A stretch of 64,000 nucleotides of DNA from JAYPHU01 sp964611435 (GTDB taxonomy: Bacteria > Pseudomonadota > Alphaproteobacteria > Rhodospirillales > UBA2165), in assembly GCA_964611435.1 (NCBI GenBank), contig CAZSXT010000014.1, forward strand, positions 1-64,000. Direction: 5' to 3'. The position numbers were made by a program, and so were the translations under genes. Shown in pieces: positions 35,579-44,515 of this stretch. The stretch's first letter is position 1; each line of letters begins with the position of its first letter. The notes beneath the pieces are model-generated. The model was given only the letters and a program-made list of their open reading frames with translations. It searched no databases and was not told the DNA's origin.

Positions 35579-36643
35579 TTATGCGTTGCCGCGCCGTTCC
35601 CGCCATACACCCAGTTTAGTTTGGACGACCTTGTCGGAGAAGCAGAAGACCACAGATTCTTCCGCTGCTTCGAAATGGTGCGGGTACCAGCACGGTACTA
35701 CCATGATGTCCTGTTTGGTCCAATCATAGGAGACTTGTTTGTCGCCTTCACCTACCACGAGTTTGCCGCTGCCCTCCACCGGCGAATAGATCAGGCTTTC
35801 CGTGGACTGATAGGTTTCGGACTTGAAGCCCTTCGGCAGCAACTGCAGGAAGGTAGAAATAGTCGCCATCGCCGGGCCGCCGGAGGTCGGATCAATGTAT
35901 TCCAGCTTCAGGCCGTGGTACGGGTCCAGATCGGTGGTTTTGCTGAGGGTTGCCAGCGTCTCCCGCGAGCGATCATAGGGATAGCTGAAGATCGGAGAAT
36001 TTAAGTCCTCCGGCAAAACGCCAACCGGTCGCATGTTGTTACCGTATCGGATCAGGCTGTCGCCCGGCGGTGGGCCTTCCGGGAAACGCTCATCCGGATA
36101 ATGCTCGACGAAGATCGAACCTATTGTCCGGATTAACGGAATGTCCAGGCCATCTAGCCAGACTACCGGCTCGTCTCCTTCGTGGCCGTGGTCGTGCCAG
36201 GTCCAAGAAGGGGTAATAATAAAGTCGCCGGGTTCCATATAGGTTTTTTCGCCATCAACGGCGGTGTAGGCGCCGCTGCCTTCAATAATGAAACGTAGCG
36301 CCGCCGGTGTGTGCCGGTGGGCTGGCGCTACTTCGCCCGGCATGATCAGCTGCAACCCGCCATAGAGACTTTCGGTGATGGAGCAGTTTCCGGGCAGACC
36401 GGGGTTTTCCAGCATGAGGACGCGGCGTTCCGCTTCGGCGGCGGAAATAACATTCGCTGATTCCAGCAACAGCTCCCGGAGCTCACTGTAATCCCAAAAA
36501 TGGGGCACCGATTTGACCGCCGGTTCCGGAGTCAGGAGATGTCGCAGATTTTCCCATAGGGGCGCCATGGCGTGTTCATTGATGCGGGCATAATATTTTG
36601 CTCGATCTTCCGAGATTTCCGCGTTCATTGCCGGGGTGTCCAT
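35579..36643 (-). CDS. gentisate 1,2-dioxygenase
   Basis: A 354-residue bicupin enzyme that opens the ring of gentisate to maleylpyruvate with Fe(II). The N-terminal cupin carries metal-ligand histidines in A-H-R-H-T-P-A-A-L-R-F and W-T-W-H-D-H-G-H, typical of gentisate and related 1-hydroxy-2-naphthoate dioxygenases. The C-terminal cupin reads V-V-P-C-W-Y-P-H-H-F-E-A. ATG 36643 is chosen because GGAGG lies 8 bases upstream; the upstream TTG is part of that site. No maleylpyruvate isomerase or fumarylpyruvate hydrolase is seen nearby, so the pathway is completed elsewhere or the substrate differs. Confidence 0.88.
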   Translation of the reverse strand: MDTPAMNAEISEDRAKYYARINEHAMAPLWENLRHLLTPEPAVKSVPHFWDYSELRELLLESANVISAAEAERRVLMLENPGLPGNCSITESLYGGLQLIMPGEVAPAHRHTPAALRFIIEGSGAYTAVDGEKTYMEPGDFIITPSWTWHDHGHEGDEPVVWLDGLDIPLIRTIGSIFVEHYPDERFPEGPPPGDSLIRYGNNMRPVGVLPEDLNSPIFSYPYDRSRETLATLSKTTDLDPYHGLKLEYIDPTSGGPAMATISTFLQLLPKGFKSETYQSTESLIYSPVEGSGKLVVGEGDKQVSYDWTKQDIMVVPCWYPHHFEAAEESVVFCFSDKVVQTKLGVWRERRGNA

Positions 36644-36767
36644 ATCAGCTTCCTCCAAATCACCTGCGGTCTAGTTTAACCGCCTTTTTCGATCATTTCA
36701 CGACACCAATTTAACGGCTCGGCGAAAGCGGTTGCAAGCGGCCAGGACGCATGACCAGTATGCATTC

Positions 36768-38231
36768 ATGGAAAATAGCTCAAACAGTTCGCCAGCCGCC
36801 GAAAGCCAGCAGGCCGGTTGGAGGCAAATTTTCACGGGCAAGCTTGGCGTATACAGCCTCATCGTCAACCTTGGGGTCGGACTATTCGCTATTGATACCT
36901 TTGTGATCTCCACCATCATGCCGACTGTGGTTGGCGACATCGGTGGAACGGAATATTATTCCTGGTCTGTGATGCTGTTTATGGTCGGCTCCATCATGGG
37001 CGCCGCCGGCGCGGGCCCGGTCCGCGATCGGCTGGGGCGGCGCAACGGCTATGTCCTCGCGGGGCTAGTATTTCTGATCGGCAATATGGCGGCGGCGCTC
37101 GCGCCCAACATGTTGGTGCTGGTGTTCTGGCGTTTCGTGCAGGGGCTGGGCGGTGGGCTGATCATTTCCCAATCATACGGGCTGGTTGGTGATGTTTATC
37201 CGCCGGCGATGCGGCCGCGTATTCTATCGATCATTTCGTCAACCTGGGGAATCGCCACGGTGATCGGGCCCGGCTTCGGCGGTATTTTTGCCGAGCTTGG
37301 CTTGTGGCGCGGCGCCTTTTGGGCGCTGGTGCCCCTCGCCGGGATATTCACGTTTTTGGCTTGGCGCAGCATTCCTGGCTCCGAAACCGAAGAAACGAAA
37401 TCCCGGTTTCCGCTGTTTCGGCTTTTCGCTATGGGCGGCGGCATGCTCTGCGTCGGTTTTACCTCCCAAGTCGAAGACAATTTTCTGCGCGGGGCTCTCA
37501 TCGTTGCGGCAATCGTTTTGGTGGTTATGGGTTTTCGCCGTGACGCTCAGTCCGAACGGCCGATGTTTCCTGCCAAAACCCTTGTCATCACGTCCGAGAT
37601 CGGCGCCGCCTATTGGGTGATGCTGTTGATCACCGTCTCTTTCACCATCGCCATTCTCTACACCACACTCTATCTGCAAATTATCCATAAACAGCCGCCC
37701 CTGGTGTCGGCTTATATTAATGCCATCATGTCGTTCTGCTGGACCACCAGCGCCATTGTGGTTGCCGGATTCAAGGGCCGTTGGATATGGGGGTCGATCA
37801 TCGGCGGCGGCGGGTTGCTGGTCGCCGGCGCGGCGGTGCTGCTGGCCCAGGCGACGACGGGCCATGTGATTTTTGTCGGGGTGGGGCTGGCTTTGATCGG
37901 GCTCGGCATGGGCCTTACCAACAATCACGTCATCGCACTCGCGATATTGGCGGCGCCCAAGGGCGGGGAAGCCCTGGCCGGTTCCTCTGTTCAGACCATG
38001 CGCAACTTAGGTCTTGGGTTCGGGGCGGCCGCCGCGGGATTGTTCGCCAATGCCGCGGGGATCACGACGGCCGGGGTGGAGCTGTCCGTCACAGGCCATG
38101 TCAGCGCTTCGAACCCGTCGATGGTTGCCTATGCCATTAACTGGGTGCACGGCGCCGATCTCGGCGTGGCGCTGTTGACCTTGCTGGTCATTCTGTACTA
38201 CTTCGGCAAAGCAAAGCATCGGACAGAGTAG
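36768..38231 (+). CDS. MFS transporter (EmrB/QacA-like)
   Basis: A 487-residue major facilitator protein with about 12-14 helices. The MFS motif A region reads G-P-V-R-D-R-L-G-R-R-N-G near residue 85, and motif C-like V-I-G-P-G-F-G-G follows helix 5. N-terminal I-D-T-F-V-I-S-T-I-M-P-T-V resembles the D1 motif of drug/proton antiporters. Start at ATG 36768, inside a longer open frame. It is divergent from gentisate dioxygenase, so it could move an aromatic acid or a drug; undetermined. Confidence 0.88.
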   Translation: MENSSNSSPAAESQQAGWRQIFTGKLGVYSLIVNLGVGLFAIDTFVISTIMPTVVGDIGGTEYYSWSVMLFMVGSIMGAAGAGPVRDRLGRRNGYVLAGLVFLIGNMAAALAPNMLVLVFWRFVQGLGGGLIISQSYGLVGDVYPPAMRPRILSIISSTWGIATVIGPGFGGIFAELGLWRGAFWALVPLAGIFTFLAWRSIPGSETEETKSRFPLFRLFAMGGGMLCVGFTSQVEDNFLRGALIVAAIVLVVMGFRRDAQSERPMFPAKTLVITSEIGAAYWVMLLITVSFTIAILYTTLYLQIIHKQPPLVSAYINAIMSFCWTTSAIVVAGFKGRWIWGSIIGGGGLLVAGAAVLLAQATTGHVIFVGVGLALIGLGMGLTNNHVIALAILAAPKGGEALAGSSVQTMRNLGLGFGAAAAGLFANAAGITTAGVELSVTGHVSASNPSMVAYAINWVHGADLGVALLTLLVILYYFGKAKHRTE

Positions 38232-38247
38232 GTCGCTGAAAAAGCCT

Positions 38248-38562
38248 CTAGTGTCCGCTGATTTCCGCATGGAGCGGTTTTGTTTCTTCGAACTTGGCTT
38301 TTTGTTCATCGGACGCTGCGGTTTGATGCTTTTCTTTCCATTCGTTGTAGGTCATGCCGTAAATGACCTCCCGCGCCTGGTCGTAGTCGATCTCCACATT
38401 CCGCTCTTCGGCGGCGGCCATGTACCACTTGGCCAGGCAGTTTCGGCAAAAGCCGGCGAGGTTCATGACGTCAATATTCTGTACGTCGGTGCGCTTCTGG
38501 AGATGTTGAACGAGGCCACGAAAGACGGCGGCTTCGATTTCGATACGGGTTTGATCGTCCAT
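38248..38562 (-). CDS. DUF1244 family protein
   Basis: A 104-residue small protein with the conserved DUF1244 sequence: F-R-G-L-V-Q-H-L-Q-K-R-T-D-V-Q-N-I-D followed by M-N-L-A-G-F-C-R-N-C-L-A-K-W-Y and Y-G-M-T-Y-N-E-W-K. The C-x-x-C pair may bind a metal. ATG 38562 has GAAGGAGAA upstream and is preferred to the TTG at 38583. Function unknown; the family is common in proteobacteria. Confidence 0.88.
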   Translation of the reverse strand: MDDQTRIEIEAAVFRGLVQHLQKRTDVQNIDVMNLAGFCRNCLAKWYMAAAEERNVEIDYDQAREVIYGMTYNEWKEKHQTAASDEQKAKFEETKPLHAEISGH

Positions 38563-38858
38563 GACGGGTATTCTCCTTCGCAAATTGTTCGACGCAATAT
38601 GTAGCTCTCCGATGGCAACACTGCAATTCCCGGAACTGTGATTAATGACGTTGGCCCCGTTGTTTTCGCAGTAGCCTTGATTTGCACATTAATCCTGGAA
38701 TTATCCCTGCATTACCAACAAGTTATCCACAGTTTTTCCCCAGATTGCTTCGGCTCCGGCCCCTGGGCTGCGATTGTTCTGTAACTCCCGAGTATGATAC
38801 ATTTCGCAGCCCGGATAGGAGAGCCGGGGCCACGCCAGAGATCATTCGGGAGGATAGA
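38563..38858. promoter_or_regulatory. 296-base divergent region with a DnaA box
   Basis: The longest gene-free stretch in the window. It lies between the DUF1244 gene and the giant coiled-coil gene and holds a perfect DnaA box (38723-38731). It ends with a strong ribosome-binding site, CGGGAGGATAG, just before ATG 38859. Apart from these I see no RNA gene or further small ORF that I would support. Confidence 0.5.
38723..38731 (+). promoter_or_regulatory. perfect DnaA box
   Basis: TTATCCACA, an exact match to the DnaA consensus TTATNCACA, 128 bases upstream of the coiled-coil gene start. Only one perfect box was noticed, so this is more likely a regulatory site than an origin. DnaA acts as a transcription factor in several alphaproteobacteria. 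Confidence 0.5.
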
Positions 38859-41800
38859 ATGGCGATCAATTCATCCGGCAATCCGGAGTCCGGAAATCCG
38901 TCCATAGAGGTGGTTCACGACTCGCTGTCGAAGCAGGACCCGGCGCCGGAAGATCTTCAGGCCGATCCGGAACCGATTGTCCCGCCGGGATCGTCCGTCG
39001 AGCCCGACATCTATATTCCGCCCAAAGCCCCTGAATGGAATCCGCCGTTTTACGCGCGCTACCGGCTTCTGAGCGTCTCTGCAATTTTGCTAACGGTGGC
39101 GTGGGTTTTTCTATCAGGGTTTTATGTGACCGAAAGTCTGAACGTTGTGGATTTCAACGCTTTGCTGCCGCACGAGGTGGGGGGACTGGCCGCGGGTATT
39201 CTAACGCCGATTGCCCTGTTGTGGATTGTGGTCGCCTATTTCGAGCGCGCCCGGATTTATGAACGTGAGGCCGCCAGTCTGCGTTGGCATCTGGAACAGC
39301 TGACGTTCCCTACGGAAACGGCCGAAACGCGCGTCAACCAAATCACCAATGTATTACGGGCCCAGGCGAAGGCGCTGACCAGCAGCTCGGAAGAGGCTGC
39401 CAGCCGTGCCGCCGAAGCGACCGCGATGATCCGGCAACAAACCGTGGCTCTGTCGGCGGCGTCGGATGAAGCGACCCTTAAGGCGGAAAGTGCTGGAGAG
39501 AAGCTGCGCCAACAAGTAGAGGACTTGGTCTCAGCTTCAGACCGAGCGATCAACCGGGCGCGCGAAGCCGGCAATGTTCTCCACCACCAGTCGCATGACT
39601 TGATCAATGTGTCGCAGCAGGCGGCTTCGCGCACCGAGGACATTACGACAGCGCTGCAGAAAAGCGGCGAGGAGTTGATGCGGGTTGCCGATGATGCGTC
39701 CCGCAAGGCTCACGATACATCCGAATTGTTTGCGAAACGCTCGGAAGTGCTGTCGGAAGTGTCCAGTGCCGCCTCGGTACGGGCCGAGAAAATGGGCGCG
39801 GATCTAACCCTGCACACCGATGCGTTGAAAGGTGCGACCGAAGCCGCCGCCCGGCGGGTGGAATCGGCCAGCGAGAATCTCCGCGACTTTGCACAGGATA
39901 TGACTCGCCGGTCCGACGAGGCGCAACGTCAAGCCGAAGCCATGAGTGACATGTTAAATCGCCAAGTGGAGGTCATTGCCGAAGCGGTGCTCAAATCGTC
40001 CGCGCAGACCAACGACATCGTCAAGCAAGTGGCGGAAGAAGCGCGAAATCTGGTCGAGACCACCGACGACGTGCTGCGTAAAGTGAAAGAGGCCGGTGTG
40101 GAACTGGCGACCAACACCGGTGATTTGCAGGCGGCCGGCCAGCAGGCTTCTCAAACCATGCACGGGGCGACGGCTGCCTTCCGTGCCCAGGCAGGCGCAC
40201 TTGAGGCGATGACTGAAAAGGCAGCGGAACGAACCAGTCACGTTACCGGCCAGTTCCAAGGCGCGACCGAGACCATGGAGGCGGCCACCGAAGGCTCGCT
40301 CGGACAGCTAGGTGAGGTGGCCGAGGAGTTGCGCTCCCTGGCCGATGCGCTGACGGCACATACCGAACGCGCCGTCGCCGATATGAACGATGCTGGCCAA
40401 AACATGCAAGGCAAGTCCGATCACATTACCCGGCTTAGTGATCTTGTGGTGCTCCGTCTTGGAACCACCAGTGAGGCGTTGCGCAAAAAAGCCGAGGAAC
40501 TGGGCGAGGTCTCCAAGAGCGCCAACGCGTTGATCGACGAGTCCAGTGAGCGGTTGCACCAAGCCAAGCTTGAACTGAAGGAAGCGGCGGACGGCAGTGT
40601 CGGCAATGTGGACAGGGTGACCGCCGCGCTTCGTCGTGATCTGGCCGAGATGGTCGAGGCCGCCAAGGCCGCTGCCGGGGTCAGCGATGAATTTTCGGAA
40701 AGGATCGACCGGGTGGCACGGGAGTCGGATGAAGCGGCTGCCAATCTACAGCGGCTTAATGAGGCTGTTGAGGATCAGGTGCGGAATCTGGCCGCCACTT
40801 CCAAAGCCGCCAACGGCGATATGTCTTCCGTGTCGGAGCAACTGGCAGCTCAATCCAGACAGATCAGCAAGGCTGCCAATGACACCGTCGAAAGCGTGGG
40901 CAAGGTGGGCGCCGTGCTCGAAGAAAGAACCAGGGTGATTGGGGAGTCGTCGACCAAGGCGACCGAGCGGCTGCGGGCGGTCGGTATCGTTTTGGAGCGC
41001 AGGGCCGAAGAACTGAACGCCGCCTCCGACGATGCCACGACCAAAGTCAACGCCGTTGCAGATATCATGAGCGGAAAATCCACCGAAATTCTGCAAACTG
41101 CTGAACAGGCGGCCAAGGAAGTCTCCACCGCCAGTGAGGCCATGGGCTATCAGTCCCAGGAAGTGGCGCTCGCGTCAGACCGGGCGGCCAAACTTTTGGC
41201 GCTGGTGAATGATGCCCTGAAGCAGCAGTCCCGTGATCTTAACCGGACAACCGACAATGCCGCCGATCAGATCGACAATGTCAGCGAAAAACTGGCGCAA
41301 CGGTCTCAGGAGCTGACCAGCATTGCCGACAACGCGGTCACACGCATGGACGAGACTTGGGAGACCCTGGAAGACCGAGCCGACAAGATGCGCATTCTGT
41401 CATCCGATTTGATTACGCAGGTGGGTGATGCGGCGACAGCTTTGCATGAGCGTTCCCAAGAGTTGGCCTCGGCCTCCGACAATGCAGTCTCCGATGTTGA
41501 GACCGTGGGCGACACGCTTCTGGAACAGTCTAGGGAGGCGGCGACGGCAGCGGATCAGGCCGCTGCGCGTCTTAGCAAGATCGCCAGCGAACTCGGATCC
41601 AGTTTCGCCGAAATCAACGAGACCTCGACCAATACGGAAGAGCGGATGCACCTGATGGGCGCCAATTTCCGTCAACGGGCGGAGGAGTTCGCCCAGGCGG
41701 CGGGCGAGTCGACGGCTCATGTCCAGGCCTTTGCGGATGCGCTGCAGGAACGCTCGAAGGAAATGACCGGTGCGTCGGACGACGCGGCGTCCAAGATCGA

Positions 41801-43049
41801 CGAGGTCGGACTGGCCTTGCAAGAACGCTCCCGCGAGGTGGCGTTGGCTGTTGATCGTGCCGCCAAGCTGCTTTCTGCGGTCACTTCCGGTTTGCAGCGC
41901 CATGCGGACACGATGAATACGGTTTCCGATCAGGCAGTCGAGAAGGCGGAGGATTTGGGCGAGGTCTTGAACTCTCAATCCGAGGAAATCGCCAAACTGA
42001 CCGATCACAATGTGTCGGTGATGGATGAAAGCAGCCGGATGGTGCGCCAGCGGCTCGATGATTTGGCGGCATCTTCTGATCGGGCCATTGCCAAATTGTC
42101 GTCGGCGTCTGATGTCGCCGTAACGAGCACGGATCAGCTGGCCGATGCCTCTCGCGCGGCCGCAGAGACGGCGGCCCAGGCGGATAAAAATTTCCGCAAT
42201 ACGTCTCACAATATGTCGCGGGCGGCTGAGCAGAACATGATCAAGCTGAAGGAAATCAGTGATCAGTTGCGCAAACACTCGCAGGATGTGAGTGTCGCTT
42301 CCGACCACTTGACCCTCAAAATGGGGTCGGCTGGCGGTGAGCTCCGTAAGCAGCTGGATGAAATTTCCGATTCTTTCGACGAAGCTCTGGGCGGGATAGA
42401 GTCTGTGGGTGCAAGTGTAGAAGACAAATCCCGTCTGGCCTCTCGGGCGGCGGAACGGGCAACCCACAGCATGGAAGTCTGGGGCGAGGCCATGGAAAAA
42501 GGCACGGCCAAGGCTTCCCGAGCAGCACAACAAATAAGTACCGAAGCGCAGGAGGCGTCCCGTGCGGTTTTAAAACAGACCGAGGCGCTGACCAATGTCT
42601 CCAACCGGGCGCGCGAGATTTCGGAGGCGTTGACCGAGCAGACCAAAGTCGCCGGCACTGGCGAATTCCTCAAGCGGATGTCGTTGATCACCGAAGCTTT
42701 GGAATCGGTCGCCATCGACCTGAACCGGGTTCTCGAAACCCGTGTCAGCGAAGATGACTGGCAGAAGTTCAGCCACGGCGACAAGAGCGTGTTCCTGCGC
42801 AAAATTCTCGGCATGCGGTCCAAATCCAAATTGGGCCGGATCACCAAGCTTTATCGGGAAGACAGCGAATTCCGGGATTATGTTACCCGTTATCTGCGCC
42901 AATTTGATGGGTTGATCGCTGATGCCAAAAAGACCGACCAGGAAGGCGTGCTGAGCGCGGGATTCATGACCTCTGATGCGGGTAAGGTCTACATGTTGCT
43001 CCGTGCCGCGCTCGATTGGGAAACTGGCGGCGACGTGGAAGAGGATTAA
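38859..43049 (+). CDS. giant membrane-anchored coiled-coil repeat protein
   Basis: A 1396-residue protein; ATG 38859 follows a strong ribosome-binding site. Residues 1-65 are a polar, Pro-rich cytoplasmic tail; two transmembrane helices lie at about 67-91 and 107-128. Residues 142-1262 are 45 consecutive 25-residue helical units (one of 21), with small/hydrophobic core positions spaced 3-4-3-4-3-4-4. Residues 1263-1396 form a charged, probably globular helical domain (S-E-D-D-W-Q-K-F-S-H-G-D-K-S-V-F). The layout (N-terminal helix pair, long cytoplasmic coil) recalls Caulobacter TipN, a pole-marking protein, but I claim only architectural similarity. Probably a cytoplasmic scaffold or spacer at the membrane. 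Confidence 0.85.
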   Translation: MAINSSGNPESGNPSIEVVHDSLSKQDPAPEDLQADPEPIVPPGSSVEPDIYIPPKAPEWNPPFYARYRLLSVSAILLTVAWVFLSGFYVTESLNVVDFNALLPHEVGGLAAGILTPIALLWIVVAYFERARIYEREAASLRWHLEQLTFPTETAETRVNQITNVLRAQAKALTSSSEEAASRAAEATAMIRQQTVALSAASDEATLKAESAGEKLRQQVEDLVSASDRAINRAREAGNVLHHQSHDLINVSQQAASRTEDITTALQKSGEELMRVADDASRKAHDTSELFAKRSEVLSEVSSAASVRAEKMGADLTLHTDALKGATEAAARRVESASENLRDFAQDMTRRSDEAQRQAEAMSDMLNRQVEVIAEAVLKSSAQTNDIVKQVAEEARNLVETTDDVLRKVKEAGVELATNTGDLQAAGQQASQTMHGATAAFRAQAGALEAMTEKAAERTSHVTGQFQGATETMEAATEGSLGQLGEVAEELRSLADALTAHTERAVADMNDAGQNMQGKSDHITRLSDLVVLRLGTTSEALRKKAEELGEVSKSANALIDESSERLHQAKLELKEAADGSVGNVDRVTAALRRDLAEMVEAAKAAAGVSDEFSERIDRVARESDEAAANLQRLNEAVEDQVRNLAATSKAANGDMSSVSEQLAAQSRQISKAANDTVESVGKVGAVLEERTRVIGESSTKATERLRAVGIVLERRAEELNAASDDATTKVNAVADIMSGKSTEILQTAEQAAKEVSTASEAMGYQSQEVALASDRAAKLLALVNDALKQQSRDLNRTTDNAADQIDNVSEKLAQRSQELTSIADNAVTRMDETWETLEDRADKMRILSSDLITQVGDAATALHERSQELASASDNAVSDVETVGDTLLEQSREAATAADQAAARLSKIASELGSSFAEINETSTNTEERMHLMGANFRQRAEEFAQAAGESTAHVQAFADALQERSKEMTGASDDAASKIDEVGLALQERSREVALAVDRAAKLLSAVTSGLQRHADTMNTVSDQAVEKAEDLGEVLNSQSEEIAKLTDHNVSVMDESSRMVRQRLDDLAASSDRAIAKLSSASDVAVTSTDQLADASRAAAETAAQADKNFRNTSHNMSRAAEQNMIKLKEISDQLRKHSQDVSVASDHLTLKMGSAGGELRKQLDEISDSFDEALGGIESVGASVEDKSRLASRAAERATHSMEVWGEAMEKGTAKASRAAQQISTEAQEASRAVLKQTEALTNVSNRAREISEALTEQTKVAGTGEFLKRMSLITEALESVAIDLNRVLETRVSEDDWQKFSHGDKSVFLRKILGMRSKSKLGRITKLYREDSEFRDYVTRYLRQFDGLIADAKKTDQEGVLSAGFMTSDAGKVYMLLRAALDWETGGDVEED
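39282..42644 (+). repeat. 45 tandem 75-base units encoding 25-residue repeats
   Basis: Reading the protein in blocks from residue 142 gives 44 units of exactly 25 residues and one of 21 (unit 19 of 45), without any other insertion or deletion. Favoured positions are S/A at 4, E/D at 6, L/I/M at 7, S at 11, D/E at 12, A at 14, I/V/A at 18, V/A/I at 21 and L at 25. DNA copies are strongly diverged, so these are old protein repeats and not recent tandem DNA duplications. Confidence 0.85.
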
Positions 43050-44371
43050 TCTGCGTAGCGGTTCTTGGGCCGGGGCAGGCCCATATTTTCCCGGAAGGTC
43101 TTGCCTTCATATTCCCTGCGGAACAGGTCCCGGCGCTGCAGTTCCGGGATGACACGATCAATGAAGTCGTCCAAGCCACCCGGTAGATAGGGGAACATGA
43201 TCGTGAAACCATCGCTGCCACGCGTCTCTAGCCATTCTTCCATCTCGTCGGCAATCATTTCCGGCGTTCCCATGATGCAAAGGCCTGAATAACCGCCCAA
43301 TCGTTGGGCCAACTGCCGGACTGTCAGGCCTTCGGTTTCCGCCATTTGGATGACCCGGTCGCGGCCGCTCTTGGACTGATTGCTCTCCGGCAACTCGGGT
43401 AATGGGCCGTCGAGATCGAACTTGGACGCGTCGGAGCCAATAGCGATGGAGAGGGACGCAATCGCGCTGTCCAGATGCACCTTGCTGTCGAGCACGGCGC
43501 GTTTTTCACGGGCTTCTTCCAAGGAGTCGCCCACAATCACCATGCAGGCCGGCAGGATACGCATGTTTTCCGGATCGCGCCCAGCGGCCTGCATCCTGGT
43601 TTTGACGTCCGAATAGAATTCCTGCCCCAGCTTGAGGGTGCGGTGAGAGGTAAATACTGCCTCCGCCGTTTCCGCCGCCAGTTGCCTGCCCGAATCCGAG
43701 GAACCTGCCTGTACGATTACCGGCCAGCCCTGAACCGGCCGGGCAATGTTCAACGGTCCACGGCATTTCAGGAACTCCCCGTCATGGTCCAGCACGTGCA
43801 TCTTGTCGGGGTCAAAGAAAATACCCTCGTCCACGTCCCGGATGAATGCGTCTTCTTCCCAACTGTCCCAGAGGCCGGTGACGACTTCATAGAATTCCCG
43901 CGCCCGGCGATAGCGCTCGCTATGTTCCAGATGATCTTCGAGGCCAAAGTTCTTAGAGGCGTCCGGGTTCGACGTGGTGACGATGTTCCAGCCCGCCCGG
44001 CCGCCGGAGATATGATCAAGGGACGAAAACCGCCGGGCGACGTGATAAGGCTGCTCGTAAGTCGTGGAGCCGGTGGCCACCAACCCCAGATGTTCCGTCA
44101 CCATGGCCAGCGCCGGCAGAAGCGTCATGGGTTCGAACGAGGTGACCGTGCCGCTGCGTTTCAAGGCGTCCATGGGCATGTTGAGGACAGCCAGATGGTC
44201 GGCCATAAAGAAGGCATCAAATTTTCTCTCTTCCAGACGTTGGGCGAAGTGCTTGATGTGCTGGAAGTTGAAGTTGGCGTCGGCATAGGCGCCCGGATAG
44301 CGCCACGCCCCGGTGTGAATGGTGGCCGGGCGCATGAAGGCGCCGAGGCGCAGTTTGCGGTCTGAACTCAT
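43046..44371 (-). CDS. LLM-class flavin-dependent monooxygenase (NtaA/SnaA/DszA family)
   Basis: A 441-residue bacterial-luciferase-like monooxygenase using reduced FMN from a separate reductase. Family motifs: F-F-M-A-D-H-L-A-V-L near residue 55, L-D-H-I-S-G-G-R-A-G-W-N-I-V-T-T, S-E-R-Y-R-R-A-R-E-F and P-V-I-V-Q-A-G-S-S-D-S-G-R. Characterised relatives oxidise nitrilotriacetate, EDTA, dibenzothiophene sulfone or pristinamycin. It is divergent from the aromatic-acid operon at 44.5-47.8 kb and convergent, with overlapping stop codons, on the coiled-coil gene. No flavin reductase gene is adjacent. Confidence 0.9.
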   Translation of the reverse strand: MSSDRKLRLGAFMRPATIHTGAWRYPGAYADANFNFQHIKHFAQRLEERKFDAFFMADHLAVLNMPMDALKRSGTVTSFEPMTLLPALAMVTEHLGLVATGSTTYEQPYHVARRFSSLDHISGGRAGWNIVTTSNPDASKNFGLEDHLEHSERYRRAREFYEVVTGLWDSWEEDAFIRDVDEGIFFDPDKMHVLDHDGEFLKCRGPLNIARPVQGWPVIVQAGSSDSGRQLAAETAEAVFTSHRTLKLGQEFYSDVKTRMQAAGRDPENMRILPACMVIVGDSLEEAREKRAVLDSKVHLDSAIASLSIAIGSDASKFDLDGPLPELPESNQSKSGRDRVIQMAETEGLTVRQLAQRLGGYSGLCIMGTPEMIADEMEEWLETRGSDGFTIMFPYLPGGLDDFIDRVIPELQRRDLFRREYEGKTFRENMGLPRPKNRYAD

Positions 44372-44503
44372 GCTTGTCTGTCCTCTCAGCTAACACCCAC
44401 ATCTTAATTGATGAACGGCGAGAGGCAATCAGGGGATGCGTTCTACCGTGATGACTTGGCTGAATTTTTCGTTATCATCCAGGCAACAATCAATATTCAT
44501 AAC

Positions 44504-44511
44504 GGGGGGGG
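44504..44511 (+). repeat. G8 tract in ribosome-binding site
   Basis: Eight consecutive G bases end five bases before ATG 44516 and appear to contain the only Shine-Dalgarno-like sequence for the 4,5-dihydroxyphthalate-decarboxylase-family gene. A homopolymer here could vary in length during replication and alter translation. Confidence 0.5.
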
Positions 44512-44515
44512 CTGT

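Noticed and set aside
38563..38858. DnaA box in a gene-free region as a replication origin
   Set aside because: Only one perfect box, no AT-rich unwinding element that I can point to, and none of the usual origin-neighbour genes.
41400..42533. 377-residue minus-strand open frame inside the coiled-coil gene
   Set aside because: It is the shadow of the repeated sequence; no start signal or domain, and the plus frame explains the region fully.
39282..42644. Regular 75-base periodicity that could suggest a CRISPR array or minisatellite
   Set aside because: The periodicity is in the protein; DNA units are diverged, there are no identical repeats with unique spacers, and a single open frame covers it.
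43475..44365. 296-residue plus-strand open frame opposite the LLM monooxygenase
   Set aside because: It is the antisense of a well-supported enzyme gene and has no recognisable domain.
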